Source of the DNA: Bradyrhizobium cajani
GTDB taxonomy: Bacteria > Pseudomonadota > Alphaproteobacteria > Rhizobiales > Xanthobacteraceae
Assembly (NCBI RefSeq): GCF_009759665.1
Contig: NZ_WQNE01000002.1
Location: 62,001 to 126,000, forward strand
Length of the DNA stretch: 64,000 bases
Direction of reading: 5' to 3'
The notes beneath the pieces are model-generated. The model saw only the letters and a program-made list of their open reading frames with translations. It was not told the DNA's origin and searched no databases. Of this stretch, positions 53,059 to 63,346 are shown piece by piece; position 1 is the first letter of the stretch, and each line of letters begins with the position of its first letter. The position numbers were made by a program, and so were the translations under genes.

Positions 53059-53871
53059 ATGACGAAGATCTCACTGGTCGTCTCCGACGTCGACGGCACG
53101 CTCCTGACCAAGGACAAGACGCTGACCGAGCGCGCGAGGTCCGCGGTGCAGCGGCTGCACCAGGCCGGCATCGGTTTCACCATCACCTCCAGCCGCCCCG
53201 CGATCGGCATGCGCTTCCTGATCGAGCCGCTGGCGTTGTGGCTGCCGGTCGGCCCGTTCAACGGCTCCTCGATCGTCGATCCCGAGATGAAGCCGGTCGA
53301 GCAGCACCTGATCCCCGCCGGCGCCGCCGAGCGCTCCCTGAAGATCCTCCGCGAGTTCGGCGTCGACATCTGGCTTTTCACCACCGACAAATGGCTGATC
53401 GACAACCCCAGCGGCAAATACGTCGCGCACGAGCGGCACACGATCCGCTCCGACCCGACCATCGTCACTGATTTTTCGCCGTATCTCGCGAGCGCCTGCA
53501 AGATCGTCGGCGCCAGCGCCGATGCTGCGGGCCTCGAGCGCTGCGAGAAGGCGATGCAGGAGGCGCTCGGCAGCGAGGCGACCGCGGTGCGCTCGCAGAC
53601 CTATTATCTCGACATCACGCCGCCCGGCTTCGACAAGGGCACCTTCGTGCAGGCGATGGCCAAGCGGCTCGACATTTCCACCGATGCGGTCGCCACCATC
53701 GGCGACATGCAGAACGACCTTGCGATGTTCCGCGTCAGCGGCGTGTCGATCGCCATGGGCAATGCAACCGATAACGTCAAGGATCAGGCCACCCACGTCA
53801 CCGCGAGCAACGAGCAGGACGGTTTTGCCGAGGCGATGGAGATGATTTTGAAGCTAAACGGGGTCGGCTGA
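53059..53871 (+). CDS. Cof-type HAD phosphatase
   Basis: A 270-residue HAD hydrolase of the Cof/type IIB cap group: motif I VVSDVDGTLLTKD (catalytic Asp), motif II TSSRP, motif IV IGDMQNDLAMF. It likely removes phosphate from a sugar phosphate or pyridoxal phosphate; the true substrate is not clear. It follows gluconokinase by 43 nt and may be the last gene of the pentose-phosphate operon. Confidence 0.9.
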   Translation: MTKISLVVSDVDGTLLTKDKTLTERARSAVQRLHQAGIGFTITSSRPAIGMRFLIEPLALWLPVGPFNGSSIVDPEMKPVEQHLIPAGAAERSLKILREFGVDIWLFTTDKWLIDNPSGKYVAHERHTIRSDPTIVTDFSPYLASACKIVGASADAAGLERCEKAMQEALGSEATAVRSQTYYLDITPPGFDKGTFVQAMAKRLDISTDAVATIGDMQNDLAMFRVSGVSIAMGNATDNVKDQATHVTASNEQDGFAEAMEMILKLNGVG

Positions 53872-53931
53872 GGTTCGATAGCCTCAACACCGTCGCATTT
53901 GGGAAGAACTTGGCGATGAGCGTGCCTGCGG

Positions 53932-54045
53932 CCATCCTTCGAGACGCCCGCCTACGGCGGGCCCTCAGGATGAGGTCGCGTTTCGCGGCGAAATTATCAA
54001 ACCCTCATGGTGAGGAGCCCGCCAAAGCGGGCGTCTCGAACCATT
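53932..54045. repeat. Palindromic repeat, family B copy 3
   Basis: TCCTTCGAGACGCCCGCC...GGCGGGCCCTCAGGATGAGG, then CTCATGGTGAGGAGCCCGCC..GGCGGGCGTCTCGAA. It lies between the convergent HAD and GH15 genes and may end transcription in both directions. Confidence 0.85.
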
Positions 54046-54100
54046 GAGGCCGAGCTCGTCCGGCAGCCTCTCTGAACTAACCGCAGCATCTGGTCCACTC

Positions 54101-55900
54101 TTACTTCGACCGCTGCACCGCCGGCTTTTCGCTCTCCTGCCTGGCCGCCGACAGATTGTGCGCGGTGTTGATCAGCGCGATGTGGGTCAGCGCCTGCGGG
54201 AAATTGCCGGTCTGGCGCCGGGCGCCTGAATCATATTCCTCGGCCAGCAGCCCGACGTCGTTGGCGATGCCGACCACGCGGTCGAGCAGCACTTGCGCCT
54301 TGTCGAGATTCCCGGCCAAGACATGCGCATCGGCCAGCCACAGGCTGCACGCCAGGAACGCGCCTTCGATCGGCTGCTTCGCCTCGGAGACTTCGCGCGG
54401 ATCGTGCCGGAGCACAAAGCCGTCGCGTATCATATGCTTTTCAACCGCCGCGATGGTGCCGCGGATGCGCGGGTCTTCCGCCGGCAGGAAGCCGACGGCC
54501 GGCAGCAGCAGCACGCTGGCATCGAGCAGCTTCGAGCCATAGGATTCGACGAAAGCATTCTCCTCCGCGTCAAATCCCTTGTTGCAGACGTCACGATGGA
54601 TGGCTTCGCGCAGGGCGCGCCAATGCAGCACCGGCGCCTTGAAGCCGAAAGTCTCGGCGCTCTTGATGCCGCGGTCGAAGGCGACCCAGGTCATGACCTT
54701 GGAGAAGACGTAGTGCCTGGGCTCTCCGCGCCGCTCCCAGATGCCGTGATCGGGCCGGTCCCAGACTTCGGCGAGATGGTTGAGGACGCTGCATTCCAGC
54801 GCCCAGCTTTCTTCGTCGAGCTTCAGCTTGGCCATCCGCGATTGATGGAATGCATCGATCAGCTCGCCGTAGACGTCGAGCTGGAGCTGCGCATGCGCGG
54901 CATTGCCGATGCGCACCGGCTGCGCGCCCTCATAGCCGCCGAGCCAGCCCGCCTCCCATTCCAGGAGCCGCCGCTGGCCCCAGATGCCGTACATGATCTG
55001 CATGTTCGAGGGCGAACCGGCCGCCGCACGCAGGAGCCAATTGTGCCAGGCCAGCGCTTCCTCGGTGTAGCCCGAGTTCATCAGCGCCAGCAGCGTGAAG
55101 GTGGCATCGCGCAGCCAGCAGAAGCGATAGTCCCAATTCCTGGCACCACCGAGCTTTTCCGGCAATGACGTGGTTGGTGCCGCGACGATGCCGCCGGTCG
55201 GAGCAAAGGTCAGCGCCTTCAGCGTGATCAGCGAGCGCACGATGAGGTCGTGATACTCACCGTCACGGATGCAATGGATGCACCAGTCCTGCCAGAATTT
55301 CTCGGTCTCCTGAAGCGCAAGCTCCGGGTCGATGGGCTTGGGCGGCTCGATATGCGAAGGGCCGTAGGTCAGCACGAACGGCACGGTCTCGCCCGCCCTC
55401 ACCTCGAAGTCGGAAACCGTGGTCAGATCCTCGCCGCGGGTCTCGACGGGCGTGCGCAGCACGGTCATGTCCTGGCCGGCGATTGCCATCAGGGAATGGT
55501 CGATCCGTCGCACCCAGGGGATGTCGACGCCGAAGCCGAAGCGGATGACGAGTTCCATCCGCATCTTCACGGTCCCGCTGACACCGCGCACCAGCCTCAC
55601 GATGTCGGACGCCTGGCCGCGCGGGGGCATGAAGTCGATCAGCGCGACGGTGCCGCTCTTCGTCTCCAAGCGCGTTTCGAGTATGAGGGTATCGCCGAGA
55701 TAGCGGCGCGATGTCTTCGTGACATCCTCGCTCGGCGCGATCAGCCAACGGCCGTTCCCGTGGGTGCCGAGGATCGCGGCAAAGCAGGCATCGGAATCGA
55801 AGGCCGGCCAGCATAGCCAGTCGATCGAGCCGTTGCGCCCGACGAGCGCAGCGGTCTCGCAATCGCCGATCAGCGCATAGTCCTCGATCCTCTGAGACAA
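54101..55900 (-). CDS. GH15 glucoamylase/trehalase-like glycoside hydrolase
   Basis: A 599-residue protein of glycoside hydrolase family 15. It starts (TTG codon) MSQRIEDYALIGDCETAALVGRNGSIDWLCWPAFDSDACF, and the core has NWDYRFCWLRDATFTLLALM and LGGYEGAQPVRIGNAAHAQLQLDVYGEL with a C-terminal DSGARRQTGNFPQALTHIALINTA. The catalytic pair of Glu are expected in the WLRDA..-adjacent barrel and the GN.PQA-like loop; I did not map them exactly. Substrates of the family are alpha-glucans, isomalto-sugars or trehalose, and the adjoining genes handle trehalose and glycogen-like glucans. Confidence 0.9.
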   Translation of the reverse strand: MSQRIEDYALIGDCETAALVGRNGSIDWLCWPAFDSDACFAAILGTHGNGRWLIAPSEDVTKTSRRYLGDTLILETRLETKSGTVALIDFMPPRGQASDIVRLVRGVSGTVKMRMELVIRFGFGVDIPWVRRIDHSLMAIAGQDMTVLRTPVETRGEDLTTVSDFEVRAGETVPFVLTYGPSHIEPPKPIDPELALQETEKFWQDWCIHCIRDGEYHDLIVRSLITLKALTFAPTGGIVAAPTTSLPEKLGGARNWDYRFCWLRDATFTLLALMNSGYTEEALAWHNWLLRAAAGSPSNMQIMYGIWGQRRLLEWEAGWLGGYEGAQPVRIGNAAHAQLQLDVYGELIDAFHQSRMAKLKLDEESWALECSVLNHLAEVWDRPDHGIWERRGEPRHYVFSKVMTWVAFDRGIKSAETFGFKAPVLHWRALREAIHRDVCNKGFDAEENAFVESYGSKLLDASVLLLPAVGFLPAEDPRIRGTIAAVEKHMIRDGFVLRHDPREVSEAKQPIEGAFLACSLWLADAHVLAGNLDKAQVLLDRVVGIANDVGLLAEEYDSGARRQTGNFPQALTHIALINTAHNLSAARQESEKPAVQRSK

Positions 55901-55931
55901 TGTTTTCCGAGCCCGAGAAATATCCGGCGCG

Positions 55932-57893
55932 TCAAGTCCCGCCGGTCAACGAACGTTCCCGCGTCGCGGCCTTCAAAGCGGCAAGATCAACCTTCGAAGC
56001 AATCTCGTCAAGCACGACGGGCAGCCGCTGCCGCCAGTTCGGATGCTCGTCGATTGTGCCGGGAATGTTGGGCTGGTCGATCACGCCGAGCAGATCCTCC
56101 AGTGACACCGCGAGCAGCCGCGACGGCGTGCGCGACAGGAAGGCGAGCACCGAATAGAGATCGTTGGCTCCGATGCCGTTCTGGCGCAATATCTCGTCGA
56201 GCATGCCGAGCGCATCCCAGCGCGCCTGCTCGCTTTCGCCGGGATCGATCCCGAGCGAAATCTTCATCTTGAGGTCGCTGAAGGAGCGCCAGCCGGCATA
56301 GGTCGACAGGTCGTGGGTGTTCAGCGTGACGAGCGCATTGGGCCGGTAGTGGTCGACGTTGCGGAAATGGCCGGCATCGTCGCGCTCGAACATCATGACG
56401 AGATAGGACCAGATGCCGAAATCCTGCATGGTCTCGCGGAAACCTTCCGGCACGGTGCCGAGATCCTCGCCGATCACGATGCATTTATGGGTGGCGCTCT
56501 CGCGTGCCACGGCTGCCAGCAGCGCTTCGAACGGCATCTGAACATAGGCGCCGTTGTCGGGCTTGAAACCGCGCGGCACCAGATAAAGCCGCTTCAAGCC
56601 CAGCACGTGATCGAGCCTGATGGCGCCGGCATGGCGCATCGAGGCTGCGAGCATGTCGGCGAACGGCACGAATGACTGGGCCTCCAGGCCGCCGGCATTG
56701 AAGCCGGCAAGGCCCCAGTCCTGGCCGACGGTATTGAGCACGTCGGGCGGCGCGCCGACGGCGAGATGGCGGGAAATCGCCATCTGCTCGTTCCAGGCAT
56801 CGAAACCGTTGGACTGCACACCGACGGCGACGTCGAGATAGAGTCCGACGCGCATGCCGAGCTGGCTGGCAAGCTCCTTGGCGGCATGCAGCTGGCTGTC
56901 CGCCGTCCATTGCACGAACTCGACGAATTCGACCTCGCGCCTGTCGGGGCCGTTGCGCAGCGCGGCGCATTTCGTCTCGTCAGGCTGCTGCCATTCCGCC
57001 GGCCATTCCCACCAAGGTTTGGCGAAGCGATGGCGCAGCACCTCGAAGCAGGCAAAGCGGGACAGCAGCGGCGCGCGGGCGGCGCGGAACGCGTCGAATG
57101 CCTTGCGGCGCGCCTCGCTTGCGCTTGTCACGAAACTGTTGAAGGCGGCGCGCAGGGCCAGCCATTTCAACGCCGCCATGTCGGCATAGGGGACACGATC
57201 GCCTTCGCGCAGCCGCGCTGCGGTCGCGGCGGCGTCGGAGACGAGGTCAGCGGAAAATTCCGGGATCGCCTCGACGTCGATATAGAGCGGATTGAGAAAC
57301 AGCCGGCTGTTCGGCGAATAGGGGCTGCAATCGGCCGGCTGATCGTCGAACAGCACGTGCAGCGGATTGAGCCCGACGCCGTCGGCGCCCAGCTGCCTGG
57401 CGAGCCGGACCAGGTCGGCAAGGTCGGTGAAGTCGCCGATACCCCAATTGCGGTTCGAACGAACGCTGTAGAGCTGCACGGCGAGCAGCCAGCCACGGTC
57501 GAAGTCGCCGCCGAAGGCGCGCTCGGGCGCCACGATCATCGGCACCTCTTCCGTCACACCTTCGGCATCGGTCAGTGTCAAACGGTGATAGCCGAGGGGC
57601 AGGCCGGCCGGCCAGGCGATCACGGGCTCGCGCGTCTCGCCTTGCCCGATCAATGTGCCGTTTGCGGCCAATTTCCATTGCAGCGGCGGCGCGCCGACGG
57701 CCGCCAATTCCGTCCGCGGATGTCCTAAGGCGCGGACCACGACCGGCCCGCCGACAAAGCGGTAAACCCGCTTCTCCGGCAGGGCATCGAGGATGGATTT
57801 GAGGGCCCCGGGATCGGTGACCCGCAGCTTTCCCAGGGCATCGATGAATTCGGATTGAACGCCCTTGATCCGGGCTTGAGCTAAAAGATCCAT
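55932..57893 (-). CDS. malQ: 4-alpha-glucanotransferase (GH77)
   Basis: A 653-residue GH77 enzyme that moves maltosyl and longer groups between alpha-1,4-glucans. Catalytic positions are visible: nucleophile Asp in AIRLDHVLGLKRLYLVP, acid/base Glu in VIGEDLGTVPEG, and Asp in TLNTHDLSTYAGW; GVGLNPLHVLFDDQP and SPYSPNSRLFLNPLYID are family hallmarks. Its start is 31 nt before the GH15 gene, making a minus-strand operon, divergent from the GlgE-like gene. Confidence 0.94.
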   Translation of the reverse strand: MDLLAQARIKGVQSEFIDALGKLRVTDPGALKSILDALPEKRVYRFVGGPVVVRALGHPRTELAAVGAPPLQWKLAANGTLIGQGETREPVIAWPAGLPLGYHRLTLTDAEGVTEEVPMIVAPERAFGGDFDRGWLLAVQLYSVRSNRNWGIGDFTDLADLVRLARQLGADGVGLNPLHVLFDDQPADCSPYSPNSRLFLNPLYIDVEAIPEFSADLVSDAAATAARLREGDRVPYADMAALKWLALRAAFNSFVTSASEARRKAFDAFRAARAPLLSRFACFEVLRHRFAKPWWEWPAEWQQPDETKCAALRNGPDRREVEFVEFVQWTADSQLHAAKELASQLGMRVGLYLDVAVGVQSNGFDAWNEQMAISRHLAVGAPPDVLNTVGQDWGLAGFNAGGLEAQSFVPFADMLAASMRHAGAIRLDHVLGLKRLYLVPRGFKPDNGAYVQMPFEALLAAVARESATHKCIVIGEDLGTVPEGFRETMQDFGIWSYLVMMFERDDAGHFRNVDHYRPNALVTLNTHDLSTYAGWRSFSDLKMKISLGIDPGESEQARWDALGMLDEILRQNGIGANDLYSVLAFLSRTPSRLLAVSLEDLLGVIDQPNIPGTIDEHPNWRQRLPVVLDEIASKVDLAALKAATRERSLTGGT

Positions 57894-58097
57894 TCGGCAC
57901 GCAGCTTGCAGGCCAGTCTTTGGCCGGGGGCATTGATTTTAACGAGGCGGTGGAAGACGTTAGTCAGCCTTAACTCGCAAACCGCGCTGGCTGTTCCCGA
58001 GGGAACTAATGACACAGAACCGGCTTTCTATATAGGTACCAAGCGTGGGTTCCCGACAAGGGAAACGGGCTCCTGCTTTCTTGTCAATGGCATCACC

Positions 58098-60044
58098 GTG
58101 AACAAGACAATTCAAACTGTCGAAAGTGCCGCAGCCGGCAGCGCTTTCCTCATCGAAGACGTCTATCCCTTGATCGACGGCGGCCGCTTCGCCGTGAAGC
58201 GGATTGCGGGCGAACGGGTCGAGGTCTGGGCCGACGTCTACCGCGATGGCGATGCCGTGATCGGGGCTGCGCTGCTCTGGCGCCGCGAGCAGGATCGCGA
58301 ATGGCAGCGCGAGCCGATGACTCATCGCGGCAATGACCGCTGGTCCGGCGCGTTCGTCCCGACCGAGGCCGGCCAACACAGCTACGCCATCGAAGCCTGG
58401 ACCGACGAATTCGCCACCTGGTCGCATGGGGTCGCACGCAAGCAACGCAGCGGCGCGGACGTGACGCTCGACGCGATCGAGGGCGCCGGCCTGCTGACCA
58501 AGGCGCATGGCGCGCGGCCGAACGCCGCGGCGGTCATCATCAAACAGTGCGAGGATTATCTTCAGACCGGCGAGGTCGCCCCGCTGCTGGCAACCGAGCT
58601 TGGCGAGGCCATGGCCGAGAGCCAGTCGCGGCCCGATCTCACCCGCTCGCCCTCGTTCCCGCTGACCATCGACCGGGACAAGGCGCGCTTTGGCGCCTGG
58701 TACCAGATGATGCCGCGCAGCCAAGGCCAGATCCCCGGCCAGCACGGCACGCTTCGCGATTGCATCGCGCGCGTGCCCGACATCGCCGCGATGGGTTTTG
58801 ACGTGCTCTACTTCACGCCGGTCCACCCGATCGGCAACACCCGCCGCAAGGGCCGCAACAACGCGCCGGTGGCAACCGAGGGCGACCCCGGCTCGCCCTA
58901 TGCGATCGGCGCCGCCGAGGGCGGGCACGATGCGCTGCACCCGGAGCTCGGCACGATCGAGGATTTCCGCGCGCTGGTCGCAACCTGCCTCGAATACGGC
59001 CTCGAGCTCGCGCTCGACTTCGCCGTGCAGTGCTCGCCGGACCACCCCTGGCTGACGCAGCATCCGGAATGGTTCAAGTGGCGGCCGGACCGCTCGGTGC
59101 GGACCGCGGACGGCCCCTATTCGGACATCGTCATCCCCGATTTCGCCTCCGTCGACAGGGCCGGGCTGTGGAACGCGTTCCGCGATGCCATGCTGTTCTG
59201 GATCGACCATGGCGTCACCATCTTTGCCATCGACAATCACGACACCGCGCCGCTTCCGTTCTGGGAGTGGCTGATCCGCGACATCCGCCGCCGGCATCCC
59301 GAGGTGATCCTGTTCTCCAAGACATTCGCACGACCGAAGCTGATGAAGGGCCTCGCCAAGCTCGGCTTTGCGCAGTCGTTCACCTATTTCCCCTGGCGGA
59401 CCTCGCGGTGGGAGCTGGAGCAATATCTCGGCGAGCTGACGCGCTATCCCGAGCGCGATTTCTATCGCCCGAACCTGTTCGTCAACACAGTCGACCTGCT
59501 GCCCTATCACCTCCAGAGCGGCGAGCCTTGGGCGTTCAAGTCGCGCGTCGCGCTGGCCGCGACGCTGTCGGGCAGTTACGGTATCTACAGCGGCTTCGAG
59601 CTCCTGGAGCACGCAGCCATTCCCGGCCGCGAAGAATATCTCGATTCCGAAAAGTACCAGATCAGGCAGCGCGACTTGGACAAGCCCGGCAACATCAAGC
59701 TCTACATCGCTGCGCTCAACCGCATCCGCAACGACAACGCGGCGCTCCAGCGGACGGCGAACCTGCGCTTCCTCGGCATCGAGGATGGCGAGACCATCGC
59801 CTTCGCCAAGGAGGCGACCGATCCGGCCAACACTGTCGTCGTCGCGATTGCGCTCTCGCGCCACGCGCGCGAATTCTGGCTGCCGCTCGGCGATCTCACG
59901 GTTGACGCCGGCGGGCAGCGACACCACGTGACGGCACTCGAAAACCTCCTCACTGGCGAACAGTCCCGCATCGAATGGGGCGGGATCAGGTTGCGTATCG
60001 ATCCCGACCGCGATCCGGCCCTCCTGTTCCGCTGCCTGGCGTAA
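58098..60044 (+). CDS. GlgE-like protein with divergent catalytic residues
   Basis: A 648-residue GH13_3 protein (maltosyltransferase domain at the N terminus, barrel at about 220-560). From memory GlgE has GVRIFRVDNPHTKP (nucleophile Asp), FLAEAFTRP (acid/base Glu) and FVNTPDIL. Here the matching segments read [34 protein letters not shown] and LFVNTVDLL. So the nucleophile Asp remains, but an Arg and the acid/base Glu (now Lys) are replaced. The start is GTG 58098, since the frame upstream (from 57906) is unlike the family. Either another specificity, a non-catalytic partner, or an inactive copy; the downstream treS-mak fusion fits the GlgE pathway. Confidence 0.85.
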   Translation: MNKTIQTVESAAAGSAFLIEDVYPLIDGGRFAVKRIAGERVEVWADVYRDGDAVIGAALLWRREQDREWQREPMTHRGNDRWSGAFVPTEAGQHSYAIEAWTDEFATWSHGVARKQRSGADVTLDAIEGAGLLTKAHGARPNAAAVIIKQCEDYLQTGEVAPLLATELGEAMAESQSRPDLTRSPSFPLTIDRDKARFGAWYQMMPRSQGQIPGQHGTLRDCIARVPDIAAMGFDVLYFTPVHPIGNTRRKGRNNAPVATEGDPGSPYAIGAAEGGHDALHPELGTIEDFRALVATCLEYGLELALDFAVQCSPDHPWLTQHPEWFKWRPDRSVRTADGPYSDIVIPDFASVDRAGLWNAFRDAMLFWIDHGVTIFAIDNHDTAPLPFWEWLIRDIRRRHPEVILFSKTFARPKLMKGLAKLGFAQSFTYFPWRTSRWELEQYLGELTRYPERDFYRPNLFVNTVDLLPYHLQSGEPWAFKSRVALAATLSGSYGIYSGFELLEHAAIPGREEYLDSEKYQIRQRDLDKPGNIKLYIAALNRIRNDNAALQRTANLRFLGIEDGETIAFAKEATDPANTVVVAIALSRHAREFWLPLGDLTVDAGGQRHHVTALENLLTGEQSRIEWGGIRLRIDPDRDPALLFRCLA

Positions 60045-60055
60045 GGGGGCACGCC

Positions 60056-63000
60056 ATGAATGTTTTGTCTTCCGTCGACACCAAGAAGGCCGAGGCTGCC
60101 GAGAACGTGGATGAACTCTGGTACAAGGACGCCATCATCTACCAGCTTCACGTCAAGGCCTTTGCCGACAGCAATCAGGACGGCATCGGAGACTTCACGG
60201 GGCTGACCGAGAAGCTGCCTTATCTCCAGGACCTCGGCGTCACCGCGCTGTGGCTGCTGCCGTTCTATCCCTCGCCTGGGCGCGACGACGGCTACGACAT
60301 CGCCGATTACGGCGCGGTCAATCCCGATTTCGGGACGATGAAGGACTTCAAGCGCTTCATCCAGGAGGCGCAGCGGCGCGGGCTGCGCGTCATCACCGAG
60401 CTCGTCGTCAACCACACCTCCGACCAGCACAAATGGTTCAAGCGCGCGCGCCGCAGCCATCCGGGGTCGAGCGCCCGCAACTGGTATGTCTGGAGCGACA
60501 CCGACCAGAAATACCAGGGCACGCGGATCATCTTCACCGACACCGAGAAGTCCAACTGGACCTGGGATCCGGAGGCAGGCGCCTTCTACTGGCACCGCTT
60601 CTTCTCGCACCAGCCGGACCTCAATTTCGACAATCCGCGCGTGGTCAGCGCCCTCATCCAGGTGATGAAGCGCTGGTTAGATGCCGGCGTCGACGGCTTC
60701 CGGCTGGACGCCATTCCCTATCTCTGCGAGCGCGAGGGCACCTCGAACGAGAACCTTCCCGAGACGCACGCCATCATCAAGCGGCTGCGCCAGGAACTCG
60801 ACGCCTATTCCAAGGGCAAGCTGCTGCTGGCGGAGGCCAATCAATGGCCGGAGGACGTGCAGGAATATTTCGGCCGTGGCGACGAGTGCCACATGGCCTA
60901 CCATTTCCCGCTGATGCCCCGCATCTACATGGCGATCGCGCAGGAGGATCGCTTCCCGATCACCGACATCCTGCGCCAGACGCCGGACATCCCGGCGAGC
61001 TGCCAATGGGCACTGTTCCTGCGCAACCATGACGAGCTGACGCTGGAGATGGTCACCGACGTCGAGCGCGACTATCTCTGGACCACCTACGCCAACGATC
61101 CCCGCGCGCGCATCAATGTCGGCATCCGCCGGCGCCTCGCGCCGCTGATGGACAATGACCGGCGCAAGATCGAGCTGATGAACTCGCTCCTGCTGTCGTT
61201 CCCGGGCACGCCGATCATCTATTACGGCGACGAGATCGGCATGGGCGACAACATCTATCTCGGCGACCGCAACGGCGTGCGCACGCCGATGCAGTGGAGC
61301 CCCGACCGCAATGGCGGCTTCTCCCGCTGCGACCCGGCCCGCCTCTACGCGCCGCTGATCATGGATCCGGTCTACGGCTACGAATCCGTCAACGTCGAGG
61401 CGCAGTCGCGCAGCCTGTCCTCGCTGCTCAGCGCCACCAAGCGGCTGATCTCGGTGCGCAAGTCGACGCTCGCCTTCGGCCGCGGCACCATGACCTTCAT
61501 CCGCCCGGCCAACCGCGCCGTACTGGCCTATGTCCGGCAGTATCGCGACGAGGTGATCCTCTGCGTCGCCAATCTGTCGCGCGCAGCGCAGGCAACCGAG
61601 CTCGATCTCTCGCCCTGGAAGGACCGCATCCCGCAGGAGATGCTCGGCCGCACGCGTTTCCCCGCGATCGGCGAACTTCCCTACATGATCACGCTGGGGC
61701 CGTACGGATTCTACTGGTTCCAGCTGCTGGAGCGCGACAAGTCCGAGCCGGTGACGCCGCGCGCGGTGCCGGAGTTCGAGACGCTGGTGGTGCCGGTGAA
61801 TTCGAACTGGGTGTCGCTCGCCCGCGAGCGCGGCGTGTTCGAGCGCGACGTGCTGCCGGGATTCCTGTCGCGGACGCGGTGGTATCCCGAGCACAATGTT
61901 AAGCACATCAAGACCACGCTGACCTCGGCGGTGCCGTTCTGCGACATCGGCGACAACAGGCCCTGGATCGCGTTCTTCGAGACGACCCAGCGGGACGTTG
62001 CGACGCGCTACGTGCTGCCGATGCAGATCGAGTGGGTGCGCTTCGACCGCGAGCGCTTCAACCCGAAGGCGCTGGCCGCCGTGCGCCAGGGCGCGCGCGA
62101 AGGCACACTGCTCGATGTTGCGACCGACCAGATCTTCATCGGCCTGTTCCTGCGCAATCTGTCGCAGAACCTGGTGGTGGAAGAGAACAATCTGCGGCTG
62201 GAATTCAAGGCAACCAGCCGGTTTGCCGATTACACCATCAAGGAGCCCGAACGCATCCGAGCGATCGAGCAGTCGAACAGCACCGCGCTGGTCGACAACA
62301 AATATGTCGCCAAGCTCTATCGTCGGCTCGAAAGCGGCATCAGCCCCGAGATCGAGATCGGCCACTATCTCACGGAAGTCGCGCGTTTTGCCAATATGCC
62401 GGCGCTGCTCGGCAGCGTCGAGCTGGTCGAGGGCGATCAACGCAGCGTGCTCGGCCTGCTGCATGCCTATGTCGAGAACCAGGGCGACGGCTGGTCGGTG
62501 ACAACCGGTTATCTCGATCGCTATATCGACGAGCAGCGCCTGTCGACGGGTGAAACGCCCCGCGAAACCCAGGAGCAGGCGCCGTATCTGCACTTCATCA
62601 CGCAGATCGGCCGGCGGCTCGGCGAGCTGCACGTAGCCCTGGCCGCGGCAACGTCCGACAATCTCGCCCCGGAGCCGATCGGCTCCGAGCAGATCAAGCA
62701 CCTCGTATCTGACCTCAAGACGCGTGCCGAGCGGCTGCTCGAACGGCTGGCCGAGAGCCGCGACGGCCTGCGCGAGGCGGACCGGCCGCTGATCGATCAG
62801 CTCACGGCGGCGCGGGCGTCCCTGTCCGACCGGCTGAATGCGCTATTGCCTTCCAGGATCGGCGGGCTGAACATCCGTCATCATGGCGACTTCCGCCTCG
62901 GGCAAACCCTGATCGTGAAGGACGATATCTTCATCATCGACTTCGACGGCGATCCGCGTCTGCGGCTGGCCGACAAGCGGCGCAAGGCGCCGGCCGCGCG

Positions 63001-63346
63001 CGACGTCGCCGGCCTGATCCGCTCGATCGAGCTGTCGGTGACCGCGGCGCTCAACCGGGCGCTCTCGGGCACCTCCGACGAGCAGGACCGGCTGACGGCC
63101 GCGCTCGGCGAATGGCGCGAGCGCGCCACCGCAACATTCCTGTCCGCCTATCGCGAAGCCATGACCGACCGGCGGCTGTGGCCGGAGGATCCGCGTTCTG
63201 CGGAAGGCCTGTTGAAGTTCTTCCTGCTTGACCGAGCGTTCAACGAAGTAGAGTACGAGCTGTCCCACCGGCCTGAGGGGCTCCATGCGCCGCTGACCGG
63301 GCTGCTTCGCATTCTGTCCAATACCGAGAGCGAAGCCCATGCCTAA
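60056..63346 (+). CDS. treS: Trehalose synthase-maltokinase fusion
   Basis: A 1096-residue fusion. Residues about 20-560 are TreS (GH13_16), isomerising maltose and trehalose: [40 protein letters not shown] (nucleophile Asp), [12 protein letters not shown] (Glu) and [12 protein letters not shown] (Asp). From about 610 to 1096 it is a maltokinase-like module with [33 protein letters not shown] and [13 protein letters not shown], where family enzymes usually have HGDLHLGQ and DFEGEP. It would turn trehalose to maltose-1-P, the donor for GlgE. ATG 60056 has GGGGG-like purines upstream; the next gene overlaps by 8 nt. Confidence 0.93.
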   Translation: MNVLSSVDTKKAEAAENVDELWYKDAIIYQLHVKAFADSNQDGIGDFTGLTEKLPYLQDLGVTALWLLPFYPSPGRDDGYDIADYGAVNPDFGTMKDFKRFIQEAQRRGLRVITELVVNHTSDQHKWFKRARRSHPGSSARNWYVWSDTDQKYQGTRIIFTDTEKSNWTWDPEAGAFYWHRFFSHQPDLNFDNPRVVSALIQVMKRWLDAGVDGFRLDAIPYLCEREGTSNENLPETHAIIKRLRQELDAYSKGKLLLAEANQWPEDVQEYFGRGDECHMAYHFPLMPRIYMAIAQEDRFPITDILRQTPDIPASCQWALFLRNHDELTLEMVTDVERDYLWTTYANDPRARINVGIRRRLAPLMDNDRRKIELMNSLLLSFPGTPIIYYGDEIGMGDNIYLGDRNGVRTPMQWSPDRNGGFSRCDPARLYAPLIMDPVYGYESVNVEAQSRSLSSLLSATKRLISVRKSTLAFGRGTMTFIRPANRAVLAYVRQYRDEVILCVANLSRAAQATELDLSPWKDRIPQEMLGRTRFPAIGELPYMITLGPYGFYWFQLLERDKSEPVTPRAVPEFETLVVPVNSNWVSLARERGVFERDVLPGFLSRTRWYPEHNVKHIKTTLTSAVPFCDIGDNRPWIAFFETTQRDVATRYVLPMQIEWVRFDRERFNPKALAAVRQGAREGTLLDVATDQIFIGLFLRNLSQNLVVEENNLRLEFKATSRFADYTIKEPERIRAIEQSNSTALVDNKYVAKLYRRLESGISPEIEIGHYLTEVARFANMPALLGSVELVEGDQRSVLGLLHAYVENQGDGWSVTTGYLDRYIDEQRLSTGETPRETQEQAPYLHFITQIGRRLGELHVALAAATSDNLAPEPIGSEQIKHLVSDLKTRAERLLERLAESRDGLREADRPLIDQLTAARASLSDRLNALLPSRIGGLNIRHHGDFRLGQTLIVKDDIFIIDFDGDPRLRLADKRRKAPAARDVAGLIRSIELSVTAALNRALSGTSDEQDRLTAALGEWRERATATFLSAYREAMTDRRLWPEDPRSAEGLLKFFLLDRAFNEVEYELSHRPEGLHAPLTGLLRILSNTESEAHA

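Noticed and set aside
58002..58027. GGAAC-N17-CTTT before the GlgE-like gene as an EcfG promoter
   Set aside because: The -10 element reads CTTT rather than CGTT, so only half the consensus is present; too weak to call.
57960..59927. 655-codon minus-strand ORF opposite the GlgE-like gene
   Set aside because: Same pattern of a coding shadow; the plus-strand frame carries the GH13 motifs.
60677..62701. 674-codon minus-strand ORF opposite treS-maltokinase
   Set aside because: Shadow of the real gene; composition unlike any protein family and no upstream ribosome site.
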